A stretch of DNA of 64,000 nucleotides from CAVYUC01 sp963771595 (GCA_963771595.1 CAVYUC010000007.1:310001-374000), one strand, 5' to 3'. Numbered from the stretch's first letter, positions 17,393 through 27,318 are shown. The notes: a model not told the origin generated them from the sequence alone. A program made the numbers and translations.

Positions 17393-20133
17393 ATGGAAAT
17401 TCCGAGCAAATATTCCCCGGCCAAAGTTGAAGATAAGTGGTATAAATACTGGATGGAAAATAACTATTTTCATTCAGAACCCGATGAACGTGAACCTTAC
17501 ACCATCGTAATTCCACCGCCTAATGTAACCGGTGTTTTGCACATGGGGCACATGCTAAACAACACCATTCAGGATATTCTGGTGCGCCGGGCACGAATGA
17601 CGGGTAAAAATGCCTGCTGGGTGCCGGGTACCGACCATGCCTCCATTGCTACTGAAGCCAAAGTGGTAAATAAACTGCGTGCTGAAGGAATTGACAAATA
17701 TGATCTTTCGCGCGATGAATTTTTGAAACATGCCTGGGACTGGACTGAAAAACATGGTGGAATTATCCTGGAACAGTTAAAAAAATTAGGGGCCTCCTGC
17801 GACTGGGACCGCACCGCTTTTACCATGGATGAAGCCCGCAGCGAATCGGTTATCAAGGTTTTTATCGACCTCTTTAACAAAGGGTTGATTTACCGCGGAG
17901 TTCGAATGGTAAACTGGGACCCGGCGGCTAAAACAGCCCTTTCAGACGAGGAGGTGATCTATAAGGAAGTAAAATCAAAACTGTATTATCTGAAATACAG
18001 ATTAGCCCCCCTTAATCCCTCCGAAGGGGGAAACAGAACCCACAACATAATACAGCTCTTATCTCTCCCCCCACGGGGGAGCCGGAGGGGGCTTTTATTA
18101 CCATCGCAACTACCCGCCCAGAGACAATTTTAGGTGACACCGCAGTATGTGTAAATCCCGCCGATGAACGATTTACCCATCTTATCGGTAAACGTGTGCT
18201 GGTTCCATTAATTAACCGTTCCATCCCTGTTATTGCTGATGAATACGTGGATATGGAATTTGGTACAGGCTGTCTGAAAATCACACCTGCACACGACATC
18301 AACGACTACGAAATTGGAATGCGCCACAATCTGCCGTCCATCGACATTTTTAATGATGACGGCACATTAAGCGATAAAGCGGAGATTTTCATTGGCGAAG
18401 ATCGTTTTGATGTACGTGAAAAAATTGTCCCTGAACTGGAAAAGGCAGGTAATCTGGCTAAAATTGAAGAGTACACCAATAAAGTGGGTTTCTCGGAAAG
18501 GACCGATGTAATCATAGAGCCAAAGCTTTCGGCGCAGTGGTTCCTTAAAATGGACGAGTTGGTAAAACCGGCGCTCGAAAATGTGATGAACGATACAATT
18601 CAGTTTCATCCTGCAAAATTTAAGAATATATACCGTCATTGGATGAGCAACATCAAAGACTGGTGCATCAGCCGACAATTATGGTGGGGACACCAGATTC
18701 CGGTGTGGTATATAGAAACTCAAGCCCCCCTAAATCCCCCCGAAGGGGGAAACTGGGGATTTGTGGTTGCTGAAACTGAAGAAGAAGCCAGGAAGCTTGC
18801 ACTGGCCAAACACCCCTCCCTCGGAGAGGCCGGGGGAGGCTTCTCTCTCATTCAGGATGAAGATGTACTCGACACCTGGTTCTCGAGCTGGCTGTGGCCG
18901 ATTTCAGTTTTCGATGGAATCCGCAAACCTGATAACGACGATGTAAAATATTATTATCCCACTTCTGATTTGGTAACTGCGCCCGATATTATTTTCTTCT
19001 GGGTGGCCAGGATGATTATTGCAGGTTATGAATACCGTCATAAATTCCCCTACAAAAACGTTTATTTCACCGGAATGGTGCGTGATGCCCAGCGCCGGAA
19101 GATGTCAAAGTCGTTGGGAAATTCACCCGACCCGCTCGATTTGATTGCAAAATATGGTGCCGATGGTGTGCGTGTGGGTATGCTCCTTTGTTCACCTGCA
19201 GGTGGCGACCTTCTTTTTGATGAAAACCTGCCGCAACAGGGAGCTGGTTTTGCAACAAAAATCTGGAATGCTTTCCGCCTGGTGAAAAACTGGGAGGTTT
19301 CTGCTGAAATTGAACAGCCGGAACATTCGAAACTGGCCGTTGAATGGTTTCAAAATAAACTAAGTGAAGTGGTGGAGACGCTCAATTCACAGTTTGATCA
19401 GTTTCGTATTTCGGAGGCGTTGATGACAGTTTACACCACAGTTCGGGATGAGTTTTCGGGATGGTTGCTCGAAATTGTTAAGCCGGCTTACCAGCAGCCC
19501 ATCGATACAAAAACCTACAGAGAAGTCGTTGATTTGTTCGACAAAATGCTGCGGCTTATGCATCCGTTTATGCCGTTTATTACAGAAGAAATCTGGCAAC
19601 TGCTGTCGGAGAGAAACGAAGGCGAAAGCATTATGATCAGTCAGCTGCCAAAAGCCGAAAGCTATGATAGCAATCTACTTACTGCCTTTGAAAATGTAAA
19701 GGAAGCGATTTCGGGAATCCGCAAAATCAGAACGGATAAAAACATTCCGAATAAAGAGGTGGTGGAAGTTAAGATACAAAAGGGTGATAAAGGATATGAA
19801 GCTGCATTTGACAGTGTTTTGGTTAAAATGGGTAATCTTTCATCGCTTGATTCAACAGAGGAAGAAGTTAAAGGTGCTGCATCTTTCCGGGTAAAATCCA
19901 CCAACTTTTACATTCCGCTGGAAGGTTTTATCGATGTAGAGGAAGAGTTAAAAAAGCTGGAGGAGGAATTAAAATATACCAAAGGATTTTTGGGTACGGT
20001 AATGAATAAGCTGGGCAACGAACGTTTTGTAAACAATGCACCGGAAGAAGTGGTGGCAAAGGAACGTGCCAAACAAGCTGATGCTGAAGCTAAAATAAAA
20101 GTGCTGGAAGAACGAATTGCCGGGTTGAAATAA
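17393..20133 (+). CDS. valS: Valyl-tRNA synthetase with palindromic insertions and one frame slip
   Basis: Class I aminoacyl-tRNA synthetase that charges tRNA-Val, about 910 codons. The HIGH motif is HMGH at 50-53 in PPPNVTGVLHMGHML, the editing-domain motif is ITIATTRPETILGDTAV, and KMSKS occurs in RRKMSKSLGNSPDPLD. The C-terminal coiled coil ends EERIAGLK. Two places carry foreign-looking GC-rich palindromes. At 18004-18095 they encode APLNPSEGGN and a proline/arginine-rich stretch, and the frame is lost there: the first frame stops at 18133, and the true frame resumes at GAFITIATTRPET, one base away. At 18722-18845 they are in frame and add APLNPPEGGNW and HPSLGEAGGGF around native sequence. 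No second valS is in view, so a functional product is expected; a missing base in a C or G run is the simplest repair. Confidence 0.88.
18004..18095. repeat. Palindromic repeat pair inside valS, first site
   Basis: Left unit 18004-18033 (AGCCCCCCTTAATCCCTCCG, then AAGGGGGAAA) and right unit 18062-18095 (TCTCTCCCCCCACGGGGGAG, then CCGGAGGGGGCTTTT). Each unit is itself a hairpin, and the right unit is an imperfect inverted copy of the left, 28 bases apart. The pair lies just before the editing domain of ValRS. The frame change in valS falls within or next to the C/G runs. Confidence 0.8.
18722..18845. repeat. Palindromic repeat pair inside valS, second site
   Basis: Left unit 18722-18753 begins AAGCCCCCCTAAATCCCCCC, then GAAGGGGGAAACT. 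Right unit 18811-18845 begins CACCCCTCCCTCGGAGAGGC, then CGGGGGAGGCTTCTC. The left unit is nearly identical to the left unit 700 bases earlier, and the right unit is again its imperfect inverted copy. Between them is native ValRS sequence (FVVAETEEEARKLA). Both units are in frame and add about 12 residues each. Confidence 0.8.
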
Positions 20134-20187
20134 GGAGAAGCCCCTTCTAAACTTGCATCGGCTGAATAGAATGATAAAGGGGAATAC

Positions 20188-20523
20188 CTAAAATGGTAAA
20201 AGTATTTTTATTCTTTGCACAACTTCGTCCAGTTCAGTATTTGGCAATTTATCCGCAAATTCGGCATTTCGTGCTTTCCAGTCCAGATTCTTAATTTGAT
20301 CGGATAATATTGCGCCACGTACTTTTAATCCTTTGGGAATAAGAACTTCAAATGGATAACCTTTTATTTGACTGGTTATCGGACATAACAGGGCCAAATT
20401 AACTTTCCCATTATATGAGGCGGGTGATAAAACCAGAGCTGGTCTTCGTCCTGTTTGTTCATGACCTGCCTGCGGATTAAATGTAATCCAGATAATATCG
20501 CCTGAATCAGGAATGTACGTCAT
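20188..20523 (-). CDS. mazF: MazF/PemK-family toxin
   Basis: Predicted sequence-specific endoribonuclease toxin of 111 residues, a normal length for the family. PDSGDIIWITFNPQAGHEQTGRRPALVLSP is the classic MazF N-terminus with the GHEQTGRRPALVLS core. LLCPITSQIKGYPFEV and GAILSDQIKNLDW complete the fold. It starts three bases after the antitoxin stop, so the two genes form one transcript. The pair sits between valS and a convergent-free stretch, with no other defence or mobile genes. Confidence 0.93.
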   Translation of the reverse strand: MTYIPDSGDIIWITFNPQAGHEQTGRRPALVLSPASYNGKVNLALLCPITSQIKGYPFEVLIPKGLKVRGAILSDQIKNLDWKARNAEFADKLPNTELDEVVQRIKILLPF

Positions 20524-20526
20524 TCT

Positions 20527-20769
20527 TTACCAGATTTCATTTCCCTGTTCAGAACCCGTTTCAACTTCCCTGTGCATGTTTTCACTATTTATACCGGCCA
20601 GTAATTCTTCAAGAGATACTTTTTGCCGGATAATGGGCTTAATAATAATTTGCTTGTCTTTTAAATGAATATCGACTTCCGAATTATTATCCAGATTCGC
20701 ATGAAGGGCAAAACCTTTGGGTATTCGAACGGCGAGACTGTTCCCCCATTTTTGAATTTTAGTCCGCAT
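20527..20769 (-). CDS. mazE: MazE/AbrB-family antitoxin
   Basis: Antitoxin of 80 residues. The N-terminal half is a swapped-hairpin AbrB-like DNA-binding domain (KIQKWGNSLAVRIPKGFA). The C-terminal half (VSLEELLAGINSENMHREVETG) is the acidic, flexible segment that would wrap the MazF dimer. It precedes mazF in the same transcript, as is usual, and probably represses its own promoter in the gap at 20770-20916. That regulation is known for the family, not shown here. Confidence 0.93.
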   Translation of the reverse strand: MRTKIQKWGNSLAVRIPKGFALHANLDNNSEVDIHLKDKQIIIKPIIRQKVSLEELLAGINSENMHREVETGSEQGNEIW

Positions 20770-20916
20770 GAAATGTATCTTTTGTTTCTACAACAAAGAT
20801 ACATTTTGATCTAAATAAAACCAAATTAAATACAGTTCATACCATTGGAGAACCTTAGGAAACCTTACTATTATTTTTTGAAACCACTGCCGTCCTGAAT
20901 TCCACATTCCTGATTA

Positions 20917-23370
20917 TTAATCGTCATCCTCTTCTTTATCTGTATTTAAAAACGCGGCATGAACGGGGGCAGGGCATTGGCTGTCCATTCCTTTTACTGC
21001 AGCCCAAATCACCTTGTTGAACTGGTCATCCGGAATGCGATCTTCGATTTTGAAGTTGAATGTTTCGCTTAATCGCGACATCGCCGTTTTCTCTGTGTTT
21101 ACAAGGTCTAAATCAATCTTGTTCTTAAGTACGTTAAACGGCGGATGACCTGCAGTCTTGTTAAAGCAGCGCCACATGGGCTCTGCTGCTGCATCATACT
21201 GGCTCATTGGCGGCAACCCCAGAATTAATTCGATGGTTCGCAACGCCGAAGAAGTGGAATACATAGTATGATCGACAAATCCCTGCTTTACAAAACCTCC
21301 GGCAATATATGCAGTCGTCCGATGAGCATCCACATGGTCTGGGCCATTTTGGGCATCATCTTCCAGGATTATTACCAGACTTTCATTCCAGATGGGCGAA
21401 TGGCTGAGGTAGTCCACAAACATGCCTACAGCCAGATCATTGTCGGCAACATGCGCTTTAGGAGTTGGCCTGCCCAACCGGAGTCCTTCGGTATGGTCAT
21501 TTCCAAAACGAATGCTGTTGAATTGCGGAACATTTCCTTTGGCAAGCAGTTTCTCAAAATCCTCTTTCCACCAGCGAAACCTTACTGTATCGCGAATTGA
21601 CATATCCCAACCTACATATTCTTCACAAAAATGATCCACCAGTGCCGGCACATTTGCTGTTTTTTCATCTGAGATAAATTCCCCATAACTCCGGTACGGA
21701 ACCTCGAATTTCTTACAGTAATCCCATAAAAACACCTTGTTCTCAGCAATATCACGATTTCCTTCGCCGGGATAAGTGCCGCCCCTCCCGCCATAACTTG
21801 TGGGCCAGTTTTTTTCAAGGTAATCGGTTGCATACGCACCCATTGTCCAGTTGTGGCCGTCGGCGCTAACTTCGCCATCAACATAAAAATTATCGAGCAA
21901 AACAAATTGTTCGGTTAGTGCATGTTGATTGGGTGTAACATCTTCTCCAAAAAGCACCAGGTTTGGATCACCGTTTCCTTTTTGAATATCACCCAAAACC
22001 TGGTCGTAAGTCCGGTTTTCCTTGATAACATAAAACACATACTTGATGGGAGATGTTCCGCCTACTTCAGTTGGAACCGGATTTCCTTCCTCGCCTTCCG
22101 AAATTAATTCATTTTTTTTGTTATAAGGAACATTTTGGTACACCGCCTGTGAATAAATTCCAAGTTGATTTTCATCAGGCACCTTGATTGCCTGCAATGT
22201 TCCGGTAAATAAACCCCCGATGTATTGTACTTTCATATTTTCAACATCCAAATCCTTATGGCGCTCCACACGCTCTTTCTCACTTTCAGGACTTGGCCCA
22301 AGCGGATTTGCTTTTGAAGAGAGCCCTTTTCCATTCGCAACAAAAACAGTACTTCCAACAACCCGCACACATGTGGGATACCAGCCGGTGGGAATAAAAC
22401 CTTTGCTAAAACTTTCACCCGGTTCACTTACATCGAAAACAGCAAGGCAATTGTTGTCGGCATTGGCAATATACAATGTCTTTTCATCATCGCTCAAAGC
22501 AAGGCTGTTTGCAGTAGAACCGGATGGTGCACCGGGATAAAGCGCTGAATTCAGCACTTCAACCACCTTTTTTTGCTTTAGCGAGATAACCGAAACTGAA
22601 TTGTCGTTGGCATTGCTTACAAAAAGATACTTCCCGTTTTTCGTAATGCACATATCATTGGGATTATCTCCCACTGCTATTGTACCTGTAATTTCCATCT
22701 TTTTTGTATCAAAAAGTACAACGCGGTCGCACCCCCAGCAGGAAGCATAAAGCATTTTACCATCATGCGACAATACACAAGTGTAACCTTCACCTCCCAG
22801 TGGAAATTGTTTTTCAACTTTGTGTTGCTTTAAATTATAAACATACAGCGAATTATTTTCTTTGGTAACCGTATAAAGCAACTGCCGCTTATCATCCACT
22901 GCAATTCCGGCAATGGAAATTTTCTCCGGCCAGGGCTTTCCTATTAACAATGTATCGTAGGATTCCAGCTTCTTGTCATTTACGCGGTATCGGATAATCC
23001 AGTTGTCATTGCCACCGGAAGCATATAAATATTTCCCGTTTGATGAAAAGGTAAGTCCAAGCCAGCTTTTTTGAATGACAACAGAATCCAGCATTTTCAT
23101 TTCACCGGCATCAATCAGTTGAATGGTTTGAGTGCTCTGGCCATTGTTGGTTACTGCCAGCATTTTACCGGATGGTGAAACAGCAATATTCAGCGGCAAA
23201 TCGCCCAATGGCAGCAATTCACCCACCGGAGATAACTTCCAGCCATTTGGAAGTGAAACCTGGTTCGCCGTTATTTCTTTCAGCGATTGCCCGAAAACAG
23301 AGACTGAAGCACTCAAAAAAACCAATAAAACAAGAAAGAGATTGATAGACTTATACAGTATTTTGTTCAT
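20917..23370 (-). CDS. YncE-like beta-propeller fused to phosphoesterase domain, secreted
   Basis: Secreted protein of 817 residues, counted from the ATG at 23370; a TTG three codons earlier is less likely. After a signal peptide (LFLVLLVFLSASVSVFGQ), the first half is a seven-bladed-propeller-like repeat with YncE-type motifs (PSGKMLAVTNNGQ, NGKYLFVSNANDNSVSVIS, DDEKTLYIANADNNCLAVFD). The second half is a phosphoesterase related to bacterial phospholipase C and acid phosphatases, with IKENRTYDQVLGD, DGHNWTMGAYATDY and IILEDDAQNGPDHVDAHR. The substrate is unknown. It stands alone and is divergent from the glycosidase gene downstream. Confidence 0.85.
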   Translation of the reverse strand: MNKILYKSINLFLVLLVFLSASVSVFGQSLKEITANQVSLPNGWKLSPVGELLPLGDLPLNIAVSPSGKMLAVTNNGQSTQTIQLIDAGEMKMLDSVVIQKSWLGLTFSSNGKYLYASGGNDNWIIRYRVNDKKLESYDTLLIGKPWPEKISIAGIAVDDKRQLLYTVTKENNSLYVYNLKQHKVEKQFPLGGEGYTCVLSHDGKMLYASCWGCDRVVLFDTKKMEITGTIAVGDNPNDMCITKNGKYLFVSNANDNSVSVISLKQKKVVEVLNSALYPGAPSGSTANSLALSDDEKTLYIANADNNCLAVFDVSEPGESFSKGFIPTGWYPTCVRVVGSTVFVANGKGLSSKANPLGPSPESEKERVERHKDLDVENMKVQYIGGLFTGTLQAIKVPDENQLGIYSQAVYQNVPYNKKNELISEGEEGNPVPTEVGGTSPIKYVFYVIKENRTYDQVLGDIQKGNGDPNLVLFGEDVTPNQHALTEQFVLLDNFYVDGEVSADGHNWTMGAYATDYLEKNWPTSYGGRGGTYPGEGNRDIAENKVFLWDYCKKFEVPYRSYGEFISDEKTANVPALVDHFCEEYVGWDMSIRDTVRFRWWKEDFEKLLAKGNVPQFNSIRFGNDHTEGLRLGRPTPKAHVADNDLAVGMFVDYLSHSPIWNESLVIILEDDAQNGPDHVDAHRTTAYIAGGFVKQGFVDHTMYSTSSALRTIELILGLPPMSQYDAAAEPMWRCFNKTAGHPPFNVLKNKIDLDLVNTEKTAMSRLSETFNFKIEDRIPDDQFNKVIWAAVKGMDSQCPAPVHAAFLNTDKEEDDD

Positions 23371-23494
23371 GACCGGCAAGATTTAAATGATTTATAATCC
23401 GAATTTACGAATTTAACTAATGCAATGCAGAAAATGACAAACGAGGTTTTTATAAACTAAATAAAATGGAATTTAAATACCGCAAACTATTTGC

Positions 23495-23502
23495 TATTTT
23501 TG
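23495..23502 (+). promoter_or_regulatory. Putative -7 box upstream of secreted glycosidase gene
   Basis: TATTTTTG matches TAnnTTTG and lies 24 bases before the chosen ATG at 23527. No clear -33 box. Confidence 0.3.
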
Positions 23503-23526
23503 ATATCCATACTTAAATCAACTGAA

Positions 23527-25704
23527 ATGACTAAGCAAACTTTTATTTTCACTTTTTTCCTGATATTCTTTTTTAATTCTGTTTTTGTAAATGCGCAGGA
23601 AAATAAAGCGATGTCTGCCTTCCCGATAGATTGGGAAGGGTTTTCAACTGGCGAAATCAATCTTTCGAATTTATTGGAAAAACCGGCGGGTGAAAAAGGT
23701 TTTATTACAGTTAAAAATGGCCATTTTGTATATCCAAACGGCGAGAGGTTCCGGATTTGGGGAGTGAACCTGACAGGCGGGGCATGTTATCCCGAAAAAA
23801 CAGTGGCGCCAAAAACCGCCGCCTTTCTGGCAGCAATGGGAATCAATGCAGTCCGGTTTCATTTTCTCGATTCAAACTGGGGTGAAGGAAAATCCATTTT
23901 TCCGCAGGATGCAGACAATACTCAAACTTTTGATCAGCAACAACTCGACAAACTCGATTTTTTTGTTTCGGAACTGAAAAAACAGGGCATCTATTCCAAC
24001 TTCAACCTGAATGTAGGCCGGAATTATCGGGAAGGAGACAATGTCCCTTCCTACCAGTATTTAGGTATGGCAAAGGCAGTTACATTATTCGACGACCACG
24101 TTATCGAACTGGAAAAGAAATATGCAAAACAGTTGCTTTCGCATAAAAACAATTATACAGGAAACGAATACCGCAATGAACCGGCACTGGCATTTCTGGA
24201 AATAGTAAATGAAAACTCACTGGTGGAAGCCTGGTTTACCGGGCGGTTACTTGGTGAACACAATTCAACCGAGACCAGCACCTGGACTGATATTCCTGAG
24301 TTTTATGGTAAAGAACTGACGGATAAATACAACCAGTGGCTGGAGCAAAATCTATCTTTTGAAAAATTAAATACGCTGCGTAATGAACTCCGGTTAAAAG
24401 AAGGCGAAGTGATTCCACGACTGAAAAACACTGAATTTGAAGAAGCTTCCGGTTTGCGGTTTCAAACTGAAGCTAAATTTATTATTGAAACCGAAAATGC
24501 ATTTTATTCAGGGATGTACAATTTCCTGAAAAATGAGGTAAAGGTGAACCAACTGGTGGCCGCAAACAGCGATCACAATCACTGGAAAAGCGGATATGCT
24601 TTGCTTTCATCCTCATCGAAACTCGATTTTGTGGATGGACATGTATACTGGCAGCATCCCAACTATTTCACTGATCCTGAAACAGGGAATAGCACATTTT
24701 CCATTGAAAACACGCCAATGGTAAATGATCCTGAATTTTCCACGGTAGCCCAACTATCGCGTTCGGCAGTAGTTGAAAAACCTTTTACCGTTTCGGAAAC
24801 CAACCATCCTTATCCAAATGAATTTGCGGCTGAGGGGTTTTTAATCCTGGGTGCATACGCGTTGCTGCAAGACTGGGATGGCATCTATTTTTACACGCTC
24901 GAACACGACGACCCGATGCTTTGGAACACTAAAAAGCCAAATTATTTCGATATTGAACATGATCCGGCAAAAATGGCTGCCCTTGCCGCAGGCGCCCCGA
25001 TGTTCCACCGGAGTGATGTGAAAGCTGCCCAGACAACTGTTTTGAGAAATTACACCGAAACGGATTTAATCGAAGGAATCCGGAATGATTTAGGCCCCAA
25101 ACCATTTTTTACACCCGGGTTTCCTCTGGCTACACCGCTGAAATACAAAACAAGAATTGCCTCCTTTTCTGGTGGTGAAAATAATTTTATTGAACTAAAT
25201 GATGAAGACAGAATTGTTTCTGAATCCGGAGAATTGATGTGGGATACCGAGAATGAAAAAGGCGTTGTTTCAGTAAATACGGACAAAACACAGGCGTTAA
25301 TTGGTTATTCGGATAAAATAAATGCTGTGCAAACTGAAAATCTAAACGCCAATCTGGATAATCCTTTTGCAGCAGTAGTGATTACCTCACTGGATGGAAG
25401 GCCAATAAAATCGTCGGGTAAAATGCTGTTGACAGCAACGGCTTCATCCATTTTAAAAAATGCCACCTGGAATTCAGAACGCACTTCACTGATTCAGTGG
25501 GGCGAACAGCCCTTCTTAATTGAAACTGTTACCGGAACGGTCAAACTAACAGGGTTGAAAAAATCGGCCGGATATGCAATTACACCACTCGATGGTTCGG
25601 GAAAACCAATTGGTAAAATACAAGCGGCAAATTCGAAAAAAGGTATACTTGAATTTATCATCGGGCAAGAGCCAACAGTTTGGTATCTGGTCGAAAAAAA
25701 ATAA
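23527..25704 (+). CDS. Secreted clan-A glycoside hydrolase (GH5-like)
   Basis: Secreted protein of 725 residues. MTKQTFIFTFFLIFF at 23527 is taken as the start because it opens a standard signal peptide; an upstream TTG would add a non-signal leader. The N-terminal two thirds form a cellulase-like barrel: FRIWGVNLTGGACYPE, AAMGINAVRFHFLDSNWG, the acid/base Glu in FLEIVNENSL, and a candidate nucleophile Glu in PFTVSETNHPYPNE. The remainder is beta-rich and may bind the substrate. I recognise the clan but not the exact family or substrate. It does not belong to a SusC/SusD locus in this window. Confidence 0.75.
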   Translation: MTKQTFIFTFFLIFFFNSVFVNAQENKAMSAFPIDWEGFSTGEINLSNLLEKPAGEKGFITVKNGHFVYPNGERFRIWGVNLTGGACYPEKTVAPKTAAFLAAMGINAVRFHFLDSNWGEGKSIFPQDADNTQTFDQQQLDKLDFFVSELKKQGIYSNFNLNVGRNYREGDNVPSYQYLGMAKAVTLFDDHVIELEKKYAKQLLSHKNNYTGNEYRNEPALAFLEIVNENSLVEAWFTGRLLGEHNSTETSTWTDIPEFYGKELTDKYNQWLEQNLSFEKLNTLRNELRLKEGEVIPRLKNTEFEEASGLRFQTEAKFIIETENAFYSGMYNFLKNEVKVNQLVAANSDHNHWKSGYALLSSSSKLDFVDGHVYWQHPNYFTDPETGNSTFSIENTPMVNDPEFSTVAQLSRSAVVEKPFTVSETNHPYPNEFAAEGFLILGAYALLQDWDGIYFYTLEHDDPMLWNTKKPNYFDIEHDPAKMAALAAGAPMFHRSDVKAAQTTVLRNYTETDLIEGIRNDLGPKPFFTPGFPLATPLKYKTRIASFSGGENNFIELNDEDRIVSESGELMWDTENEKGVVSVNTDKTQALIGYSDKINAVQTENLNANLDNPFAAVVITSLDGRPIKSSGKMLLTATASSILKNATWNSERTSLIQWGEQPFLIETVTGTVKLTGLKKSAGYAITPLDGSGKPIGKIQAANSKKGILEFIIGQEPTVWYLVEKK

Positions 25705-25874
25705 ATCAGGCTGTTCATCGGATGAATTGACCATCCAGTGAATATATCATCGAAAGGCTGCTCATTTACAATCTCTGGCCTGTCTCTTAAATCTTGTTAA
25801 AAGTTCAGTTAAAAACTGTTATCTTTCCAGTCGTATAAATGATTTCAGATACTTTTGTTCCGAAATATTCCAGC

Positions 25875-26621
25875 ATGTTGAAATTAAAGTACATACTTCT
25901 TGTTTTCATTTCGGTATTTACATTTCAGGCAAAATCTCAGGATGAAATTATCGACCCGATGCTCATACGCCTGAAAGCAAGAATTGTAAGTGCTTCCGAC
26001 AGTTCGGCAGTGCCTTATGCCAATATCATCAACAACCGCACACACAGTGGTACCATTACTAGTGCCGATGGTTATTTTACACTCGAAATGCTAAATATCG
26101 ACAGCCTGGTTGTAACTTCGGTAGGTTATCAAAAAGAAGTTTTAAAAGTACCTTACAATTACAACGGACAAAATACTATTGTTTTTGAAATGAAACCTGT
26201 GAATTACGGCATCGGCGAAGTGGAGGTAAAAGGGAAAAAACAGGAGTACAATTTGGGACTCGACCAGAAAAAACCGGTAAATATTGCTCCTGAATTACGT
26301 GGAAATGCATTTAATGAAAAACCACCGATAATTGCTGCACTTTTTAATCCGATTTCTTTTTTACAGTACTACTTAAGCGGCAGCGAAAAGGAAAAACGGG
26401 ATGTACGCGAAGCTATGGCACTCCAGCGAAACTGGGAAATGCATTCACAAAACTACAACAAGGAAATGGTGATGAAACTCACCGGGTTGAATGAAGCCAA
26501 TGCTGATTCGTTTATGATGTGGTTCAATGCCCAGGATGTACTGCCCTATACATCAACCGAATACGAAGTACGGGCCTCCATTGTTTACTATTTCGAAAAA
26601 TACAAACAGGAAAAAAAATAA
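25875..26621 (+). CDS. Carboxypeptidase-regulatory-like domain protein, secreted
   Basis: Protein of 248 residues from the ATG at 25875, which begins a good signal peptide (LKLKYILLVFISVFTFQAKSQ). The first 100 mature residues are a CarboxypepD_reg-like beta-sandwich (KARIVSASDSSAVPYANIIN, GTITSADGYFTLEMLNIDSLVVTSVGY), a domain common in Bacteroidota outer-membrane and secreted proteins. The C-terminal half is helical and unrecognised (ALFNPISFLQYYLSGSEKEKRDV). Possibly an envelope adaptor. It stands alone. Confidence 0.75.
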   Translation: MLKLKYILLVFISVFTFQAKSQDEIIDPMLIRLKARIVSASDSSAVPYANIINNRTHSGTITSADGYFTLEMLNIDSLVVTSVGYQKEVLKVPYNYNGQNTIVFEMKPVNYGIGEVEVKGKKQEYNLGLDQKKPVNIAPELRGNAFNEKPPIIAALFNPISFLQYYLSGSEKEKRDVREAMALQRNWEMHSQNYNKEMVMKLTGLNEANADSFMMWFNAQDVLPYTSTEYEVRASIVYYFEKYKQEKK

Positions 26622-26637
26622 ACCGTACTTAAAAATA

Positions 26638-26672
26638 AAAATTCCAAACCTGAATCCGGCCTGGAATTTTGT
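26638..26672 (+). terminator. Hairpin terminator after the carboxypeptidase-regulatory-like gene
   Basis: Arms AAAATTCCA (26638-26646) and TGGAATTTT (26662-26670) with a 15-base loop, about 16 bases after the stop at 26621. Both ends are A/T-rich, so it could work in both directions; the DUF1080 gene converges on it from 26716. Confidence 0.55.
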
Positions 26673-26715
26673 TATTCTTTGTGTGCCTTTTCTTCTGAAA
26701 GGCCTGCGAAATTCT

Positions 26716-27318
26716 TTATAACTCTTTCACTTCAATATTGCGCCATTTCACTTTAATACCTCCACCTGCATGAATTTGCAACGCAATAGCACCTTTTCCT
26801 TCGGCAATTTTATCATCTTCAATGTCTGCCATTTGCTCGCCATTGAGCCAGGTAGTAACATGGCCTCCCACTACACGGATTTTCATCTTGTTCCATTCCC
26901 CCATTTTCAGAATGTCCTCTTTTTCATCGGGAATCTGCACCAGCCAGCCGCGGCCGTATGATTCATAAATTCCGCCGGTGTCGTGGTTTGGCGGGGCCAC
27001 TTCCACCTGCCAGCCGCTCACTTTTGTCCCTTCAAAGGTTGAACGGAAAAATACACCGCTGTTGCCATCGGCTTCCTGCAAAAACTCAAGCGTTAATTCA
27101 AAATCATCGTAATTCTTTTTGGTGGAGAGGTACCCGTATTCCGCATCAGGACCGCTTTCGCAAATAAGCAGGCCATCTTCCACATACCATTTTTCGGTAC
27201 CATGAATAATCCAGCCTTCGAGGTTTTTACCGTTAAAAATTGATTTGTAGCCTTTGCTTCCTGCTGAAGCGCTGCAGACAATTGTTGCTGCAAATAGCAC
27301 CAGAATTAATCGTTTCAT
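26716..27318 (-). CDS. DUF1080 (3-keto-disaccharide hydrolase-like) secreted protein
   Basis: Secreted protein of 200 residues with a signal peptide (KRLILVLFAATIVCSASAG). It is a single DUF1080 domain: YKSIFNGKNLEGWIIHG at the start of the mature protein, FELTLEFLQEADGNSGVFFRS in the middle, and EWNKMKIRVVGGHVTTWLNGEQMADIED towards the end. The fold is concanavalin/LamG-like. Members are linked to 3-keto-glycoside hydrolysis or glycan binding. No 3-keto-glucoside dehydrogenase gene is nearby. Confidence 0.9.
   Translation of the reverse strand: MKRLILVLFAATIVCSASAGSKGYKSIFNGKNLEGWIIHGTEKWYVEDGLLICESGPDAEYGYLSTKKNYDDFELTLEFLQEADGNSGVFFRSTFEGTKVSGWQVEVAPPNHDTGGIYESYGRGWLVQIPDEKEDILKMGEWNKMKIRVVGGHVTTWLNGEQMADIEDDKIAEGKGAIALQIHAGGGIKVKWRNIEVKEL

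Noticed and set aside
25705..25874. Intergenic stretch checked for a tRNA or small RNA
   Set aside because: No cloverleaf, no CCA end and no strong stem found.
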